A stretch of 64,000 nucleotides of DNA from Arachidicoccus rhizosphaerae (GCF_900107765.1 NZ_FNQY01000001.1:534654-598653), one strand, 5' to 3'; positions 36,642 to 45,747 are shown, numbered from the stretch's first letter. Translations and numbers: made by a program. Notes: generated by a model not told the origin, from the sequence alone.

Positions 36642-37415
36642 ATGAAAAAACTGATCTATATATTTCTGGCAGCAGGACTGGCTGCAACGGCTGGCTGCCA
36701 GAAAGACAAATATTTTCTGTATAATGATACCGGCAGGATCCAGTTCGGCCCCGATCCCAGCTTCCAATACCGCTCCGGTTATGAACTAGCTGATACGGTC
36801 AAGTCCTTCACCTTTGTGTATGAAGATGAAGCCATCCATCAGGATACTGTATTTTTTGATATCTATACAGTAGGTGGTACCAGTAAAAAAGACCGGCAGT
36901 TTAAGTTAGCTCAGGTTCAGGTTGATGGCCTCATGAATGCCCAACCGGATAAGCATTATGTCGGCTTTGATAATCCGGATGCCATCAGGAATTTTGTAAT
37001 CCCTGCTGATTCCGTTCATAAAAGAGTACCGATTATTCTGCTTAGAGATGCATCCTTAAAAGATACAAGTGTGGTACTGAAATTTGAAGTGGTGGATGGT
37101 GGTGATTTTGCCGTTGGCCAGCAGGACAATCTATGGCGTCAGATTGGATTTACGGACCGTCTAAGTCAGCCCGGACGCTGGGACGCTACTTTCGCAAAAT
37201 ATTATTTCGGGGATTACAGCGTGACCAAACATAAGTTCATGATTGACAGCACCGGCAAAAAATGGGATGATGATTTTATTACAGAAATTTATGCAGATTA
37301 CGCCTTATTGTCCTATTGGAAAGGTGTATGTAAGAATGCCCTGATTAAGTATAATAACATACACAAAAGTGACCCTCTGAAAGATGAATATGGTCAGCTG
37401 GTAATCTTCCCTTAA
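36642..37415 (+). CDS. DUF4843 lipoprotein
   Basis: A 257-residue lipoprotein (IFLAAGLAATAGC, Cys about 19) of the DUF4843 family, which occurs almost only next to SusC/SusD pairs. The family-typical start YNDTGRIQFGPD is followed by beta-strand-rich sequence. Its function is unknown; surface-exposed substrate binding is the usual inference. It lies 27 bp after susD. Confidence 0.85.
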   Translation: MKKLIYIFLAAGLAATAGCQKDKYFLYNDTGRIQFGPDPSFQYRSGYELADTVKSFTFVYEDEAIHQDTVFFDIYTVGGTSKKDRQFKLAQVQVDGLMNAQPDKHYVGFDNPDAIRNFVIPADSVHKRVPIILLRDASLKDTSVVLKFEVVDGGDFAVGQQDNLWRQIGFTDRLSQPGRWDATFAKYYFGDYSVTKHKFMIDSTGKKWDDDFITEIYADYALLSYWKGVCKNALIKYNNIHKSDPLKDEYGQLVIFP

Positions 37416-37433
37416 TCCAAAATTTTTTATACA

Positions 37434-38951
37434 ATGAAAAAGTCAGTCTTTTATATATTATGCTTATCTCTATTGCTTGCGGGCTGCCTGAAAGACGAAA
37501 GCAATTACAATTTCTCCCAGCCGGAAGTGATTACGGTATCGGGCCTGGAGCCAAGCATTACAGCCGTATCCGGCATGGATAACCTTCGGATCGATCCGGT
37601 TGCTTCTTCCAATAAAGAAGGCGAGCTGGAATACATGTGGGGAATCTATGAGACCAATGTGCAGGGTTATGCTCCTGTTTTGGATACGCTGGCGAGTACA
37701 AAGGAGTTGAATTATAATGTTCAGTTGCCAGCTAAAGGCTGGGTGCTGGTGCTTAGAGTGACCAATACCCAAACCGGATATGCTCAATTTTTTACTTCCA
37801 GCCTGAATGTCGTCACACCTTATACCAGAGGCTGGTATGTGGCCAAGGATGACGGCTCCAATACGGATCTGGATTTATTCCTTACACCCGAGACCATTGT
37901 GCCGGATTCTAAAGTAGAAAATGTGTTCAGCACCGTAAACGGGCATAAGATACCTGGTAAAGCCATGTTGTTGAATTACTACAATGACTATAAATCGGAT
38001 GTCCTGGTAGCAGGGACCTTTGTCAATACCAAATCCATGTTCATTATTGCAGATAAAGGCATGTCAGTAGTAGATATAAATTCCCTGGACCAGATCCATG
38101 ATCTGGATGGTATATTCTATCAGGCACCTTCTGTTAAGCAACCTGACTTTGTTTCCGCTGCTAGTGCCGCGCTGTATTTTAGCAATAACGGTCAGTTGAC
38201 CAGTATTTATTCTATGAGCGCCAATACCGGACAGTTCGGAACCGAAAAAATTATGGATGATGAGGCGACTCCTTATAGACTTTCAAAGTATCATATTGGT
38301 AGTGGGCTGGCAGATGGTCCCGTACTATTTGATGAATTGTCCGGTTCCTTTGTCACAGCCACTGGGAGTGGTACAACGATGACAAGTTATAAAAATTCCT
38401 CCTCTACGACCATGGAAGCCCAAAATACCAACAAAACCTGTCTGTATATGGGGACCCGGTCTAATTATCCCTTGGAAGGCATTGCGGTACTTAGAGACAA
38501 GACCAATCCGACGTTGTTGATCGTCTCCTCTGTTGCTACCAATGGCAGCAATTTCACTGCCATCAATGATACCGTGAGTGCCTCTGCTGTCATGCAGACT
38601 GCAACACGGTTCGCCGTGAATACGGAAGAAAATATAGTGTATTTCGTTGTAGGTAACCAGGTTTGGTCACATAATATGGCCAATGATTTTGAAAAAATGC
38701 AATGGGAGGCTCCTTCCGGTGAAGACATTACTTTTTTAAGACATCGTGCTTATAAAGAAACCGGATATGCTTATAACTATATTATGATTGGAACCAAACA
38801 GGCTGGCAACTATAAAGTTCGCATGTTTACTAAGTCATCCGGGAACCTTGCGACTACCCCTGAGGTCACGCTGGAAGGAACAGGTGAAGTAGGCGATGTT
38901 TTATATGTGTCCCCAAGTACAGGTTCAAATACCTATTTAAATAACTATTAA
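37434..38951 (+). CDS. PKD-like family lipoprotein
   Basis: A 505-residue lipoprotein (LCLSLLLAGC, Cys about 18). The N-terminal 120 residues match the Bacteroidota PKD-like family, with ISVSG-type and YMWGIYETN segments; the rest is a beta-propeller-like array of strands. It co-occurs with DUF4843 in SusCD loci and is probably a surface accessory binding protein. It follows the DUF4843 gene by 18 bp. Confidence 0.8.
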   Translation: MKKSVFYILCLSLLLAGCLKDESNYNFSQPEVITVSGLEPSITAVSGMDNLRIDPVASSNKEGELEYMWGIYETNVQGYAPVLDTLASTKELNYNVQLPAKGWVLVLRVTNTQTGYAQFFTSSLNVVTPYTRGWYVAKDDGSNTDLDLFLTPETIVPDSKVENVFSTVNGHKIPGKAMLLNYYNDYKSDVLVAGTFVNTKSMFIIADKGMSVVDINSLDQIHDLDGIFYQAPSVKQPDFVSAASAALYFSNNGQLTSIYSMSANTGQFGTEKIMDDEATPYRLSKYHIGSGLADGPVLFDELSGSFVTATGSGTTMTSYKNSSSTTMEAQNTNKTCLYMGTRSNYPLEGIAVLRDKTNPTLLIVSSVATNGSNFTAINDTVSASAVMQTATRFAVNTEENIVYFVVGNQVWSHNMANDFEKMQWEAPSGEDITFLRHRAYKETGYAYNYIMIGTKQAGNYKVRMFTKSSGNLATTPEVTLEGTGEVGDVLYVSPSTGSNTYLNNY

Positions 38952-38967
38952 TCTATTATCAGAGATA

Positions 38968-40131
38968 ATGAAAAAGTTGTTATTAGTACTGAGCTGTTTA
39001 ATGACACTGTCATTGACGGCGCAAAACAGATTTACAACGGCTACTAACTGGAAGGACCTCTTTTCTTTAGCTACCACAGCGCATAAAATGGTGATTATAG
39101 ATTGCTATTTTGAAGGGTGTCACCCCTGTAAGCAAATGGATGATGAGGTGTTCCCACATCCGGCTATCAGTCAATTAATGGACAGCGCCTTTGTTGGTGT
39201 CAAAACAGATATTTTAAAAGAAGATTTTGGAAAGCAGTTACAGATTAAATATGGTATAACAGGATTTCCTACTTATCTGATCTTTACCAGTGACGGACAC
39301 CTGGTTGATTATTTCTCCGGGTACAAAGAGGCAGACCTTTTTGAATCGCTGCTTCGAAAGGCGGCCGGAAAAGCCAGGGCCGGAATTGTTTTGAATGGCT
39401 TTTCCAACGTACCGGATGTTCCATATCCTGAATTCTACAGTGCATATTTTAAAGAGCGTAAATCCTATAGTCCGCAGCAGCTGGAAAGCTATTTAACGGA
39501 CAACAAAAAAGGGCTGGAATTTCCTTTTAAAGAAGAGGCTGTCATGCCGCTGCTCATGACAAGGGGTCTGACAAGTGATCTGATGGATTTTGTCCTGAAA
39601 AATTACAACCAGCTTGAAAAAAGTTTCGGCAAAGGACTTGTCGAAGTGCAGCTGATGCGTTCGCTGCAAAATAAATTTGCCAATGGCACCGGTGAGGACA
39701 AAGAGTTGTGGTTAAATACGTTTCTTGGACATATCAAGCAGTATATCAACGATGCTGACTGGCCTTATGTAACATTGAATATCGCAGAATCCTATTATGT
39801 GAATTATTTAAAGGATCTGGATGCCTTTTTTAAATTTGCAGCTACTCATTTTAATGACGACGATAATAAAGTCCGGTATATGGGCATGCGTTTAACTGGA
39901 GCAAATGCAACTGCAACGCAAAAAGACCTGTATCTGAGCTGGGCCACAAAAGTACTCAATCAACACTCCGCTCAGGATGCGTTGGAGGTAGCCGCCAGTG
40001 TTCTGCTCACCGAAAACAGAAAGGAAGAGGCAGGCCGCCTGGCAGGCTGGGCTCTCACAAAAGCTAAACAAAATAACAGGGATCCATCCGGATCTCAAAA
40101 GATACTCGATCAGATCCATAGGGAGAATTAA
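38968..40131 (+). CDS. Exported thioredoxin-like protein with CHPC site
   Basis: A 387-residue protein with a Sec signal peptide (cut after LTAQ at about 19). Residues about 22-130 form a thioredoxin fold (Thioredoxin_7 type) with an active-site CHPC at 51-54, in the context FEGCHPCKQMDDEVF, and the cis-Pro loop GITGFPTYL. The C-terminal two thirds are helical and unassigned. In the periplasm it could reduce or isomerise disulfides in proteins or in the substrate of this locus. It follows the PKD-like gene by 16 bp. Confidence 0.85.
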   Translation: MKKLLLVLSCLMTLSLTAQNRFTTATNWKDLFSLATTAHKMVIIDCYFEGCHPCKQMDDEVFPHPAISQLMDSAFVGVKTDILKEDFGKQLQIKYGITGFPTYLIFTSDGHLVDYFSGYKEADLFESLLRKAAGKARAGIVLNGFSNVPDVPYPEFYSAYFKERKSYSPQQLESYLTDNKKGLEFPFKEEAVMPLLMTRGLTSDLMDFVLKNYNQLEKSFGKGLVEVQLMRSLQNKFANGTGEDKELWLNTFLGHIKQYINDADWPYVTLNIAESYYVNYLKDLDAFFKFAATHFNDDDNKVRYMGMRLTGANATATQKDLYLSWATKVLNQHSAQDALEVAASVLLTENRKEEAGRLAGWALTKAKQNNRDPSGSQKILDQIHREN

Positions 40132-40164
40132 GACAATTGAAAAATTTAAAAAAACCTTAGAAAA

Positions 40165-41556
40165 ATGATGAAAAAGATTTTAGGGGTGGCAGCACTATGC
40201 TTTGCAGCACTCTCAGTAATGGCGCAAAAGCCCGCCACAGTGACGGGGACGATGAATTTTGACCGGTTTAAACCAGCCGAGGTCAAACTCTTTAAAGTAG
40301 TAAATGGAAAATGCTTTGAGATTGCGCAGACAACGCCGACTCCGGAAGGTAAATTTGGTTTTATGTTTTTTCCTTCCTATGAAGGACTCTATGTATTAGG
40401 TCGTGGCAATGAGTTGTCCCCCAACTATAACTTTGCCTTCTATTTTAAAGAAGGGGATAACCTCTCGGTAGAGCTGACAGACTGGGATTATAAATTAACG
40501 GGAGAGAATACGAAGGAGAACAAGACGCTATACAGCTGGCATCAGGTAATAGATACGATTTATCAGAAATCCATCAATTTTATGGGAACGATGAGTACTT
40601 ACGTTGATTTCTTTCCACAGCTGGAAGCAACTGCCGCCAAAGCAGGAAACTGGTGGAATGGTAAAAAGACCGGCAATGCAAAATTTGATCAGGCAATGCC
40701 AGGATATATGAAGATGTATATGACGATGATCGCCACCAATTTTTTAAATACACCGCGCTCTGCTCATCCGTCCGTTGAGGAGTTCAGCTCTTATTATTCC
40801 ACGATTCAGCCAACGGATATCACTACACATACCGAGCCTGTTTATTCCTTCCCCTGGGGCGTACGTACCATGGAAGGTATGGCACAGATAAAATACCGCA
40901 TGAACGGAGGCACTTTTGGGCAGGGAACCGATATGATCAAGGCTTTTGAACCCTATATCCTCAATGATACTTTAAGAGGAGAAATGGTCCTTGGCAGAGC
41001 AGCCTCACTTAGAGATTATGGCCAGTATAAAGACCTGATGGATAGCTATGGCAGTTATATTTTAACGGATAGTCAGAAGCTGAAACAGATAGCCATTCTT
41101 ACACCCCTACTGAAATATAAAAAAGGGGATGATGCATTTAATTTCTCTTATGTGGATAATCATGGCGACACCACCAGTCTTGCCGATATGAAAGGCAAAG
41201 TGGTCATGGTAGACGTATGGGCCACCTGGTGCGGACCTTGTAAAGCAGAAATCCCTTATCTGAAGCAACTGGAAGAAGAGATGAAAGGCCAGGATGTACA
41301 GTTTGTCAGCATCTCTGTTGACGTGGAGAAAGACAAACAAAAATGGCTGCATTTTATTGATACTGCTAAGTTAGGGGGTACGCAGCTCTTTGCCGGTGGC
41401 TGGGATCAGCAGTCAGGACTGGCTAAATATTATCAGATAAAAGGTATTCCACGTTTTATGGTATTTGATAAAAAAGGAAAAATAGTAAGTGTGGATGCAC
41501 CCAGACCTTCTACTCCTGAATTAAAAAAGATGCTGGAGGCCTCTTTGCAAGAGTAA
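40165..41556 (+). CDS. TlpA-family thiol-disulfide oxidoreductase
   Basis: A 463-residue exported protein (signal peptide to about SVMAQ, residue 20). The N-terminal 330 residues hold a DUF4369-like beta domain and a helical region; the C-terminal thioredoxin domain carries WCGPC with cysteines at 356 and 359, then the cis-Pro GIPRFMVF. This matches TlpA/ResA-type reductases that act in the periplasm. It is the second redox protein of the SusCD locus, 33 bp after the CHPC protein. Confidence 0.9.
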   Translation: MMKKILGVAALCFAALSVMAQKPATVTGTMNFDRFKPAEVKLFKVVNGKCFEIAQTTPTPEGKFGFMFFPSYEGLYVLGRGNELSPNYNFAFYFKEGDNLSVELTDWDYKLTGENTKENKTLYSWHQVIDTIYQKSINFMGTMSTYVDFFPQLEATAAKAGNWWNGKKTGNAKFDQAMPGYMKMYMTMIATNFLNTPRSAHPSVEEFSSYYSTIQPTDITTHTEPVYSFPWGVRTMEGMAQIKYRMNGGTFGQGTDMIKAFEPYILNDTLRGEMVLGRAASLRDYGQYKDLMDSYGSYILTDSQKLKQIAILTPLLKYKKGDDAFNFSYVDNHGDTTSLADMKGKVVMVDVWATWCGPCKAEIPYLKQLEEEMKGQDVQFVSISVDVEKDKQKWLHFIDTAKLGGTQLFAGGWDQQSGLAKYYQIKGIPRFMVFDKKGKIVSVDAPRPSTPELKKMLEASLQE

Positions 41557-41770
41557 ACAAGGGATCGCGGTTATAATTACACTTACACCCTATAACTAGC
41601 GTTATTAAAAGGCTCATGTACCTGCCGTCACTACTGTAAATCCTTTGTAACGGCGTTCGCTGTTTACCTGGGAATAAAGTTTGACGGCTTTTTTATTTAA
41701 AATAATAAGGGTGGGGGGTAGCCTAGTCATTTTTTCGGGATACGAATCAGAATACAATATAGTAATACAC

Positions 41771-43342
41771 ATGTTTACACGTAAAACAGGGAATTATAAA
41801 AGAGTCAATGATTTTTCGGGACGCTTTCCGGTAAAATGGTTTTTAATACCATGTATGTTATTGACTTTTCATTTTGGGGCTATGGGGCAGCCTAGCCCAC
41901 TCAAGACAGTAGAGCAGGCCTTGCAAAATATGCTGAACGCACATAATGCGGACACCTTAAAAAGTGTGCTATCGCCGGGTTTTTCCGTGGGGCCTTATAG
42001 TATGCCATCGGCTTTTGGATGTCTGAAAAATATAGCAGATAAATTTGAATATGAACAGGTCCGGGTTCGTAAAGATAAAACGGATAAGCCGCATGTACTA
42101 CAGGTCGTTTTCAGTAAAAAGGGTCAAAAGGATCTTTTGGGACACATACATCTGGATGACAGTAATCAAATTCTTTTTATTGATGTGTTTGATCGGCTCT
42201 ATGGCATGGACCGTACCGCGCATTCTGAGCTGGTTGCTGAAGTTCCTTTTGAAACGGATGACCATGGCAGTGTGGTACTCTTTGTGAAACTCAATAACAG
42301 TGATAGGGTATTGAAGCTGCTCTTTGATACCGGCGCTGACGGCATGGCCTTATCCAAAAAGCTGGCCGACTCCCTGGGCCTGAAAGCAGATCTGAAGCAA
42401 TCTACTTCTGTTGTGGGAGGGAAAATGGATATTGAGATATCCAGGGATAATACGGTGCATTTGGGGGGACTCTCGTTAGCTCATCAAAGCATTGCCTTTT
42501 TTAATAAGGTAGATTCCTATGATGGTATTATTGGTAATACAATTGCCCGTGCTTTTATTACGGAGGTGAATTATGATAAGCAGACGATCTCCTTCTATAA
42601 TTTTGGAGACTACGCTGAAAAAAATAATAGTGCGGCCACAGGCCATGTGGTGGATGTTACGATGCCTTCCGGTGTCATTATCATCCCGGGCCAGCTTTCT
42701 GTTACAAAAGGGAAAACGTACAAAGGGGATTTTGTATTTGATTTGGGAGCCGGCTATGGGTTGATTTGTTTTAGACCATTTGTTCGCCATAACCGCTTAC
42801 TGGTGGATGGTTTTAAACCAGACTATTCAGGTACAACAACCAGCCTCGGGATGACGACGCCGACATTTACAGGGCAGGCCGAGCAGTTTCAGTTTGGCAA
42901 TCTGCCAGCGCTTAATGGGTTATCTGTGACGCTTATGAGTGGGGGAGGGCAGAGTGAATCCTGGAATCCCGGCTTTGATGGCTCAATTGGAACCCGGTTG
43001 ATCAGTCGGTATAATTTTACAATCAACTTACAGGCAAAGCAGATTGTGCTGACCCCTAATAAAAGTTTTCATTATCCCCCTGATTTTGCACGTTCAAATA
43101 TGTTATTTGGATTTGATGTGAAAGGCGATCTGCGCTTCCAGAATTATGTCGGTATAGCGCCGCCTGCTAACGGATTGCCTATGGGGGCACGCATCTTGTC
43201 TGTCAATAATATCGGGGTAAGTCAGCTAAGGGATCATCCTGAAAAGTTGAAGGAGTTGCTTGGCGAGGCTGGGGCAAGTAAGTGGACGATTAAATTTGAA
43301 AGCACTGGTGGTGCGACTGGTATGCAGATAATGGAAATCTAG
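41771..43342 (+). CDS. Exported retropepsin-like aspartyl protease, two lobes
   Basis: A 523-residue protein with a basic N-terminus and a hydrophobic export segment ending GAMGQ (about residue 40). After an NTF2-like-looking domain (about 45-135) come two aspartyl-protease-like lobes: LLFDTGADG with D186 and FVFDLGAGYG with D324, the second replacing Thr by Leu. The C-terminal 100 residues have PDZ-like features (PMGARILSVNNIGV). Likely periplasmic or surface peptide hydrolase. I chose ATG 41771; upstream in-frame codons at 41681 give a less normal export signal. It lies 215 bp after the TlpA gene. Confidence 0.75.
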   Translation: MFTRKTGNYKRVNDFSGRFPVKWFLIPCMLLTFHFGAMGQPSPLKTVEQALQNMLNAHNADTLKSVLSPGFSVGPYSMPSAFGCLKNIADKFEYEQVRVRKDKTDKPHVLQVVFSKKGQKDLLGHIHLDDSNQILFIDVFDRLYGMDRTAHSELVAEVPFETDDHGSVVLFVKLNNSDRVLKLLFDTGADGMALSKKLADSLGLKADLKQSTSVVGGKMDIEISRDNTVHLGGLSLAHQSIAFFNKVDSYDGIIGNTIARAFITEVNYDKQTISFYNFGDYAEKNNSAATGHVVDVTMPSGVIIIPGQLSVTKGKTYKGDFVFDLGAGYGLICFRPFVRHNRLLVDGFKPDYSGTTTSLGMTTPTFTGQAEQFQFGNLPALNGLSVTLMSGGGQSESWNPGFDGSIGTRLISRYNFTINLQAKQIVLTPNKSFHYPPDFARSNMLFGFDVKGDLRFQNYVGIAPPANGLPMGARILSVNNIGVSQLRDHPEKLKELLGEAGASKWTIKFESTGGATGMQIMEI

Positions 43343-43502
43343 GTAAGGGGGGAGTGCGCAATAGAGGAGATCGTAAGGGTAAAAAATAATGCGCCAGAAA
43401 GCTGTATGCCTTGTAATGTGGGTTGGAATTTCATTCGGCCATTTTATTATTTACCGCCAAGATACTCCATGATGATTACACGGCCTACCCAATAATATAA
43501 TA

Positions 43503-43541
43503 AAACCGGGGATGCTTATTTGTATAAAGCGTCCCCGGTTT
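43503..43541. terminator. Hairpin between the protease gene and the small minus-strand ORF
   Basis: AAACCGGGGATGC (43503-43515) pairs with GCGTCCCCGGTTT (43529-43541) with one G-T pair, 13-bp stem. The T tract is weak on both strands; it could serve both directions. Confidence 0.6.
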
Positions 43542-43565
43542 ATGATTTAAGTGTTGTTGTACATC

Positions 43566-43736
43566 CTATCTTTTGAAACACAATCCAATGATCATGATCA
43601 TCATCAGAATTAAAAGCATGAGTACGGTTTTGAAAAACATGCCATTCGTTTGCAGGGTCAGATGCTCCGAGAGTTGACTCATTTCAAGCGGGATCTGGGT
43701 CATTTCACTGCTGATCTCACTGAGTTCAGCCCTCAC
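43566..43736 (-). CDS. Small predicted membrane protein, possibly an N-terminally truncated relic
   Basis: A 56-residue frame with a GTG start. The first 30 residues are a polar, heptad-like helix (AELSEISSEMTQIPLEM), followed by a strongly hydrophobic helix (about 35-51) and a basic end CFKR. The reading frame continues open upstream for 14 codons without an ATG, so it may be the tail of a longer lost gene. I do not recognise a family. Confidence 0.35.
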   Translation of the reverse strand: MRAELSEISSEMTQIPLEMSQLSEHLTLQTNGMFFKTVLMLLILMMIMIIGLCFKR

Positions 43737-43830
43737 AAAGTCTTTTGTTACATAGTTCTTCCATGATACTCTTGTTTTTTACCTATGGTAAATATCTCAA
43801 GCATTACGACACAGGATATCAGCAAATAAC

Positions 43831-45279
43831 CTAATCTTGTTTGGGCTGATCGTCCTGATCATCTTTTAGCTGTTCTTCGGTTACTGTCACCGCAATAGGA
43901 ATTTTACTTTCCTGTTCTATTGCTTTATAACCGCCCAGTACATTGCGCAGGTTATGGAAGCCTTGTTTTTTAAGAATGGAGGCGCCGATTACGCTACGGT
44001 ATCCACTCTGACAATGGATATAAATATTGTCGGTATCCTCGATGGCTGCCACCCGGATAGGATCCAGTAGCTGGGGTAGGGGAATATTGACGGCGTCAGC
44101 CACATGTCCGGCGTCAAATTCTGTTTCCTTCCGGACATCCAGGACCAGGAGATGCTGATCAAAAGGAAGATCCATGGCCAGTTCATCACTTTCCACGTCG
44201 ATAATCATGTCCACGGGAAGCCCTGCTTTTTGCCAGGCTTCAAATCCGCCGTCCAGATAACCGTTCATTTTGTCAAAACCTACTCGGGCCAGTCGGGTCA
44301 TGGCCTCATTTTCCTGTCCGGGGTCGGTGACGACCAGTAATTTTTTATCAAAAGGAATCATGCTGCCTGCCCATTCCGCAAAACGGCCGTTCAGGCCAAT
44401 AAAGACAGATCCCGGAACAAATCCCTGGGTAAACATCTCTTTATCCCTGGTGTCGATAATCCAGGTATCCGGCTGTTTAGCCGCCAGTTGAAAGTCTTTG
44501 GGAGATAAAGGTTGCATGGCACGCCCCAGCACTTCTTCCAGGCTGGCGTATCCTTTTTTGTTCATGGCTGCGTTAATTGGAAAATAGCTGGGCGGTTCCG
44601 GCAAATCAGCCGTCACTGCCTTGATAAATGCGGTTTTATTATCTGCCTTTAAGGCGTAATTCGTTTGTTTTTGTTCCCCGATGGTACTATAAGTAGTAGC
44701 GCCGAGGTTTTTACCGCAGCTGCTGCCGGCACCGTGGGCCGGATAGACAAGGACATCATCCGGTAATGTGACAATTTTAGACTGCAGGCTGTCGTAAAGC
44801 ATGCCTGCCAGGTCTTCTTTGGTGAGTTCCGCCCCTTTTTGGGCGAGATCCGGTCTGCCTACATCCCCGACAAATAAAGTATCCCCCGTAAAAAGCGCAT
44901 GCGGCTTATCCTTTTCGTCCCTGAGCAGATAACAGGTGCTCTCCAGCGTATGGCCCGGCGTATGAAGCACCTCAATCATACATTTCCCCAGTGGGAAAAT
45001 CTGGTGATCGCTGGCTACCTCCACATCAAAACCTGCTTTGGTCTGGGGACCGTAAATGATCGGAGCCCCGGTGGCCTTTTGCAAATCCAGGTGGCCACTG
45101 ATAAAATCCGCGTGAAAATGGGTTTCAAAAATATATTTAATCTGAGCTCCCCTTTGTGCCGCCAGTTCGCTGTAAGCATGGGTGTCTCGCATGGGGTCGA
45201 TAATGGCAGCTTCACCTTCACTTTCAATGTAATAGGCGGCTTCACTCAGACAGCCCGTATATAGTTGTTGGATGTACAT
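43831..45279 (-). CDS. CstB-like persulfide dioxygenase-rhodanese fusion
   Basis: A 482-residue cytoplasmic fusion. The N-terminal metallo-beta-lactamase domain has the metal ligands THFHADFISGH (H54, H56, D58, H63), HTPGHT and LFTGDTLFVGDVGRPDL, as in ETHE1 persulfide dioxygenases. Two rhodanese domains follow; the first lacks the catalytic cysteine (VVTDPG at that place), the second has it in HCQSGYRS. This is the CstB layout, which oxidises low-molecular-weight persulfides and moves sulfane sulfur to sulfite. I chose ATG 45279 (MYIQQLY); a -7 box inside an inverted repeat lies just upstream. The ArsR gene is 86 bp away on the same strand. Confidence 0.9.
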   Translation of the reverse strand: MYIQQLYTGCLSEAAYYIESEGEAAIIDPMRDTHAYSELAAQRGAQIKYIFETHFHADFISGHLDLQKATGAPIIYGPQTKAGFDVEVASDHQIFPLGKCMIEVLHTPGHTLESTCYLLRDEKDKPHALFTGDTLFVGDVGRPDLAQKGAELTKEDLAGMLYDSLQSKIVTLPDDVLVYPAHGAGSSCGKNLGATTYSTIGEQKQTNYALKADNKTAFIKAVTADLPEPPSYFPINAAMNKKGYASLEEVLGRAMQPLSPKDFQLAAKQPDTWIIDTRDKEMFTQGFVPGSVFIGLNGRFAEWAGSMIPFDKKLLVVTDPGQENEAMTRLARVGFDKMNGYLDGGFEAWQKAGLPVDMIIDVESDELAMDLPFDQHLLVLDVRKETEFDAGHVADAVNIPLPQLLDPIRVAAIEDTDNIYIHCQSGYRSVIGASILKKQGFHNLRNVLGGYKAIEQESKIPIAVTVTEEQLKDDQDDQPKQD

Positions 45280-45291
45280 GAAAAAAAATTT

Positions 45292-45315
45292 GTGTTGCAC
45301 ACAAAGGTACAACAC
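45292..45315. promoter_or_regulatory. Inverted repeat overlapping the CstB-like gene promoter
   Basis: GTGTTG (45292-45297) and CAACAC (45310-45315) flank 12 bp that contain a perfect minus-strand -7 box, TACCTTTG (45302-45309). Binding of a repressor here would block the promoter directly. Confidence 0.5.
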
Positions 45316-45365
45316 GACTTATAGGACAGTGCGTTAATACAAATAGAATTCCCTTAGACTACAGA

Positions 45366-45707
45366 TTATTTTAGCAATTCGTCTACAAAAGTGACGAGTT
45401 CCGTCATCCTGTTGTAATTGATGGTGTAGTAGATGAATTTTCCGTCTCTTTGAGTAGTCACCAGGCCTGCTCTTCTTAGGATAGCTAAATGCTGAGAAAC
45501 GACAGATTGTTCTAATCTTAGTTTTACATAAATCTCTGTAACGGTAATCTTTTCGTTTTCCTGAATGAGTTTGATGACCTGTAAACGGAGTTTATGGTTA
45601 ATTGCGCGTAGGATTAACGCGGCCTTTTTCATTCTCAGGAAATCTATCGTGATTTCTTCTTGACTTTTTGGATCCTTGATAATGATGTTTTGCGCTGCGT
45701 TGCTCAT
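45366..45707 (-). CDS. ArsR-family winged-helix repressor
   Basis: A 113-residue dimeric DNA-binding regulator. The recognition region is LEQSVVSQHLAILRRAGLV, with the wing TTQRDGKFIYYTIN. It lies upstream of the CstB-like gene on the same strand, so it probably controls it, as BigR or SqrR do in other phyla. The protein has no cysteine at all, so it cannot use the dithiol persulfide switch of BigR/SqrR or the usual ArsR metal-thiolate site. A palindrome 41 bp upstream could be its own operator. Confidence 0.9.
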   Translation of the reverse strand: MSNAAQNIIIKDPKSQEEITIDFLRMKKAALILRAINHKLRLQVIKLIQENEKITVTEIYVKLRLEQSVVSQHLAILRRAGLVTTQRDGKFIYYTINYNRMTELVTFVDELLK

Positions 45708-45747
45708 ATTATAAATAGATATTTTTAATAATCGGTTATAAATTAAT

